From Streptosporangiaceae bacterium (lineage in GTDB: Bacteria; Actinomycetota; Actinomycetes; Streptosporangiales; Streptosporangiaceae), in the NCBI GenBank assembly GCA_030041195.1, contig JASHOI010000071.1:1-5980 (forward strand): a stretch of DNA of 5,980 nt. The letters are read 5' to 3'. The position numbers and the translations under genes were made by a program. Shown here piece by piece: positions 5,428 to 5,980 of the stretch. The notes beneath the pieces are model-generated. The model did not search any database, was not told the DNA's origin, and worked only from the letters and a program-made list of their open reading frames with translations. The stretch's first letter is position 1; each line of letters opens with the position of its first letter.

Positions 5428-5980
5428 ACAGCCGCAGGATCCGCTCGGCGTTGCCGTGGGCGATCTTGTGCCGGTCGGTATCGCTGAGCGTGGTTCGCTC
5501 AAACCCGGCCACCGCTTCCTCGCTGGACTCGTACGGGTAGTCGATGGCGAACATGACGGCGTCGGCGCCGATCTCCAGCACGGCGCCAGTCAGCGCCGCG
5601 GGCGAGAAGACCCCGCTGGTGGTGATCACCACGTTGGAGCCGATGTAGGCCGACGGCGGGCGCTGCAGCGGGGTCTGCGGGTCCAGGGTGCGGTAGCGCG
5701 AGTCCAGCCGGCTGCGCATGAACGGCAGGAACTCTCCCATGTGGCCCAGGATCAGCGTGGCGCCGGGGTGACGGTCGAACACTCCGCCGTAGATGACCCG
5801 CAGCGCGTGCCCGCCGACCTCCGCGGCCCAGCTCCAGGTCGCGCCGTACAGCTCGAGGCGGCCGTCGAGCACCTTCCAGTGGTCGGCCGGGGGCGCACCG
5901 GGGTGCAGATAGAGCGGCACCGCGAGCTCTTCCAGCGCTGACCACACTTCGTCGTACTGTGGCTCGTCCAGGTAGTGGCC
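5426..5980 (-). CDS. Amidohydrolase-2 family protein (ACMSD / gamma-resorcylate decarboxylase-like), 5' part outside window
   Basis: The visible 184 codons are the C-terminal half or slightly more of a TIM-barrel enzyme of the ACMSD-like branch of the amidohydrolases, which are usually 320-350 residues. The frame stays open to the right edge (GHYLDEPQYDEVW), so the real start lies beyond 5980. The GTG at 5947 is internal. Counting from the edge, H26 in PLYLHPG, H80 and E83 in LILGHMGE, and D147 in FAIDYPYE are spaced almost exactly like the metal and catalytic residues H164, H218, E221 and D287 of gamma-resorcylate decarboxylase. ITTSGVFSPAAL (119-130) and IAHGNAERILRL at the end also fit non-oxidative hydroxybenzoate decarboxylases. 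The N-terminal metal ligands are not visible. Family members decarboxylate aromatic acids reversibly, although some act as hydrolases, so the reaction is likely but not proven. It is the first visible gene of a two-gene operon with the alpha/beta hydrolase. Confidence 0.85.
   Translation of the reverse strand, partial: GHYLDEPQYDEVWSALEELAVPLYLHPGAPPADHWKVLDGRLELYGATWSWAAEVGGHALRVIYGGVFDRHPGATLILGHMGEFLPFMRSRLDSRYRTLDPQTPLQRPPSAYIGSNVVITTSGVFSPAALTGAVLEIGADAVMFAIDYPYESSEEAVAGFERTTLSDTDRHKIAHGNAERILRL

Noticed and set aside
4475..5941. Rightward ORF of 488 codons opposite the two right-hand genes
   Set aside because: Its translation is rich in His, Arg, Gln and Gly with no recognisable motif, and it runs exactly antisense to two well-supported genes. 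Long antisense frames are expected in GC-rich coding DNA.

Overview
The window is very GC-rich throughout, with strong G/C preference at third codon positions, GTG starts and short Shine-Dalgarno sites. The gene families also point to a high-GC actinomycete (Actinomycetota, Streptomyces-like or a relative). No tRNA, rRNA, CRISPR array, insertion sequence or phage gene is visible. The window looks chromosomal and mostly catabolic or housekeeping, and I see no convincing new multi-gene system.

Left part (1-614). A small P-loop nucleotide kinase-like gene of the FlaR / adenylate-kinase-like type runs leftwards out of the window. Its ATG overlaps, as TAATG, the stop codon of a short coding-like stretch (368-550) that has no convincing start and looks like the surviving 3' end of an upstream gene. 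From 615 to 1310 a divergent gene encodes a stand-alone protein related to the N-terminal cap domain of maltokinase, with no kinase domain attached.

Middle part (1311-4459). Two hydrolase genes run rightwards. The first is a metal-dependent amidohydrolase (prolidase / imidazolonepropionase-like) with all expected metal ligands; it appears to be expressed from a leaderless mRNA. After a 183-base gap containing several inverted repeats comes a phosphoesterase of the phospholipase C / AcpA acid phosphatase family that lacks the usual secretion signal.

Right part (4460-5980). Two genes run leftwards as a tight operon, convergent with the phosphoesterase. The upstream one, cut by the right edge, is an amidohydrolase-2 (ACMSD / gamma-resorcylate decarboxylase-like) enzyme. 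Twelve bases after it comes an alpha/beta hydrolase whose nucleophile-elbow residue is cysteine. Together they suggest turnover of a small aromatic or carboxylated compound, but the substrate cannot be read from the sequence.

The very long ORFs antisense to these genes (for example 488 codons opposite the right-hand operon) are GC-skew shadows and are not annotated.
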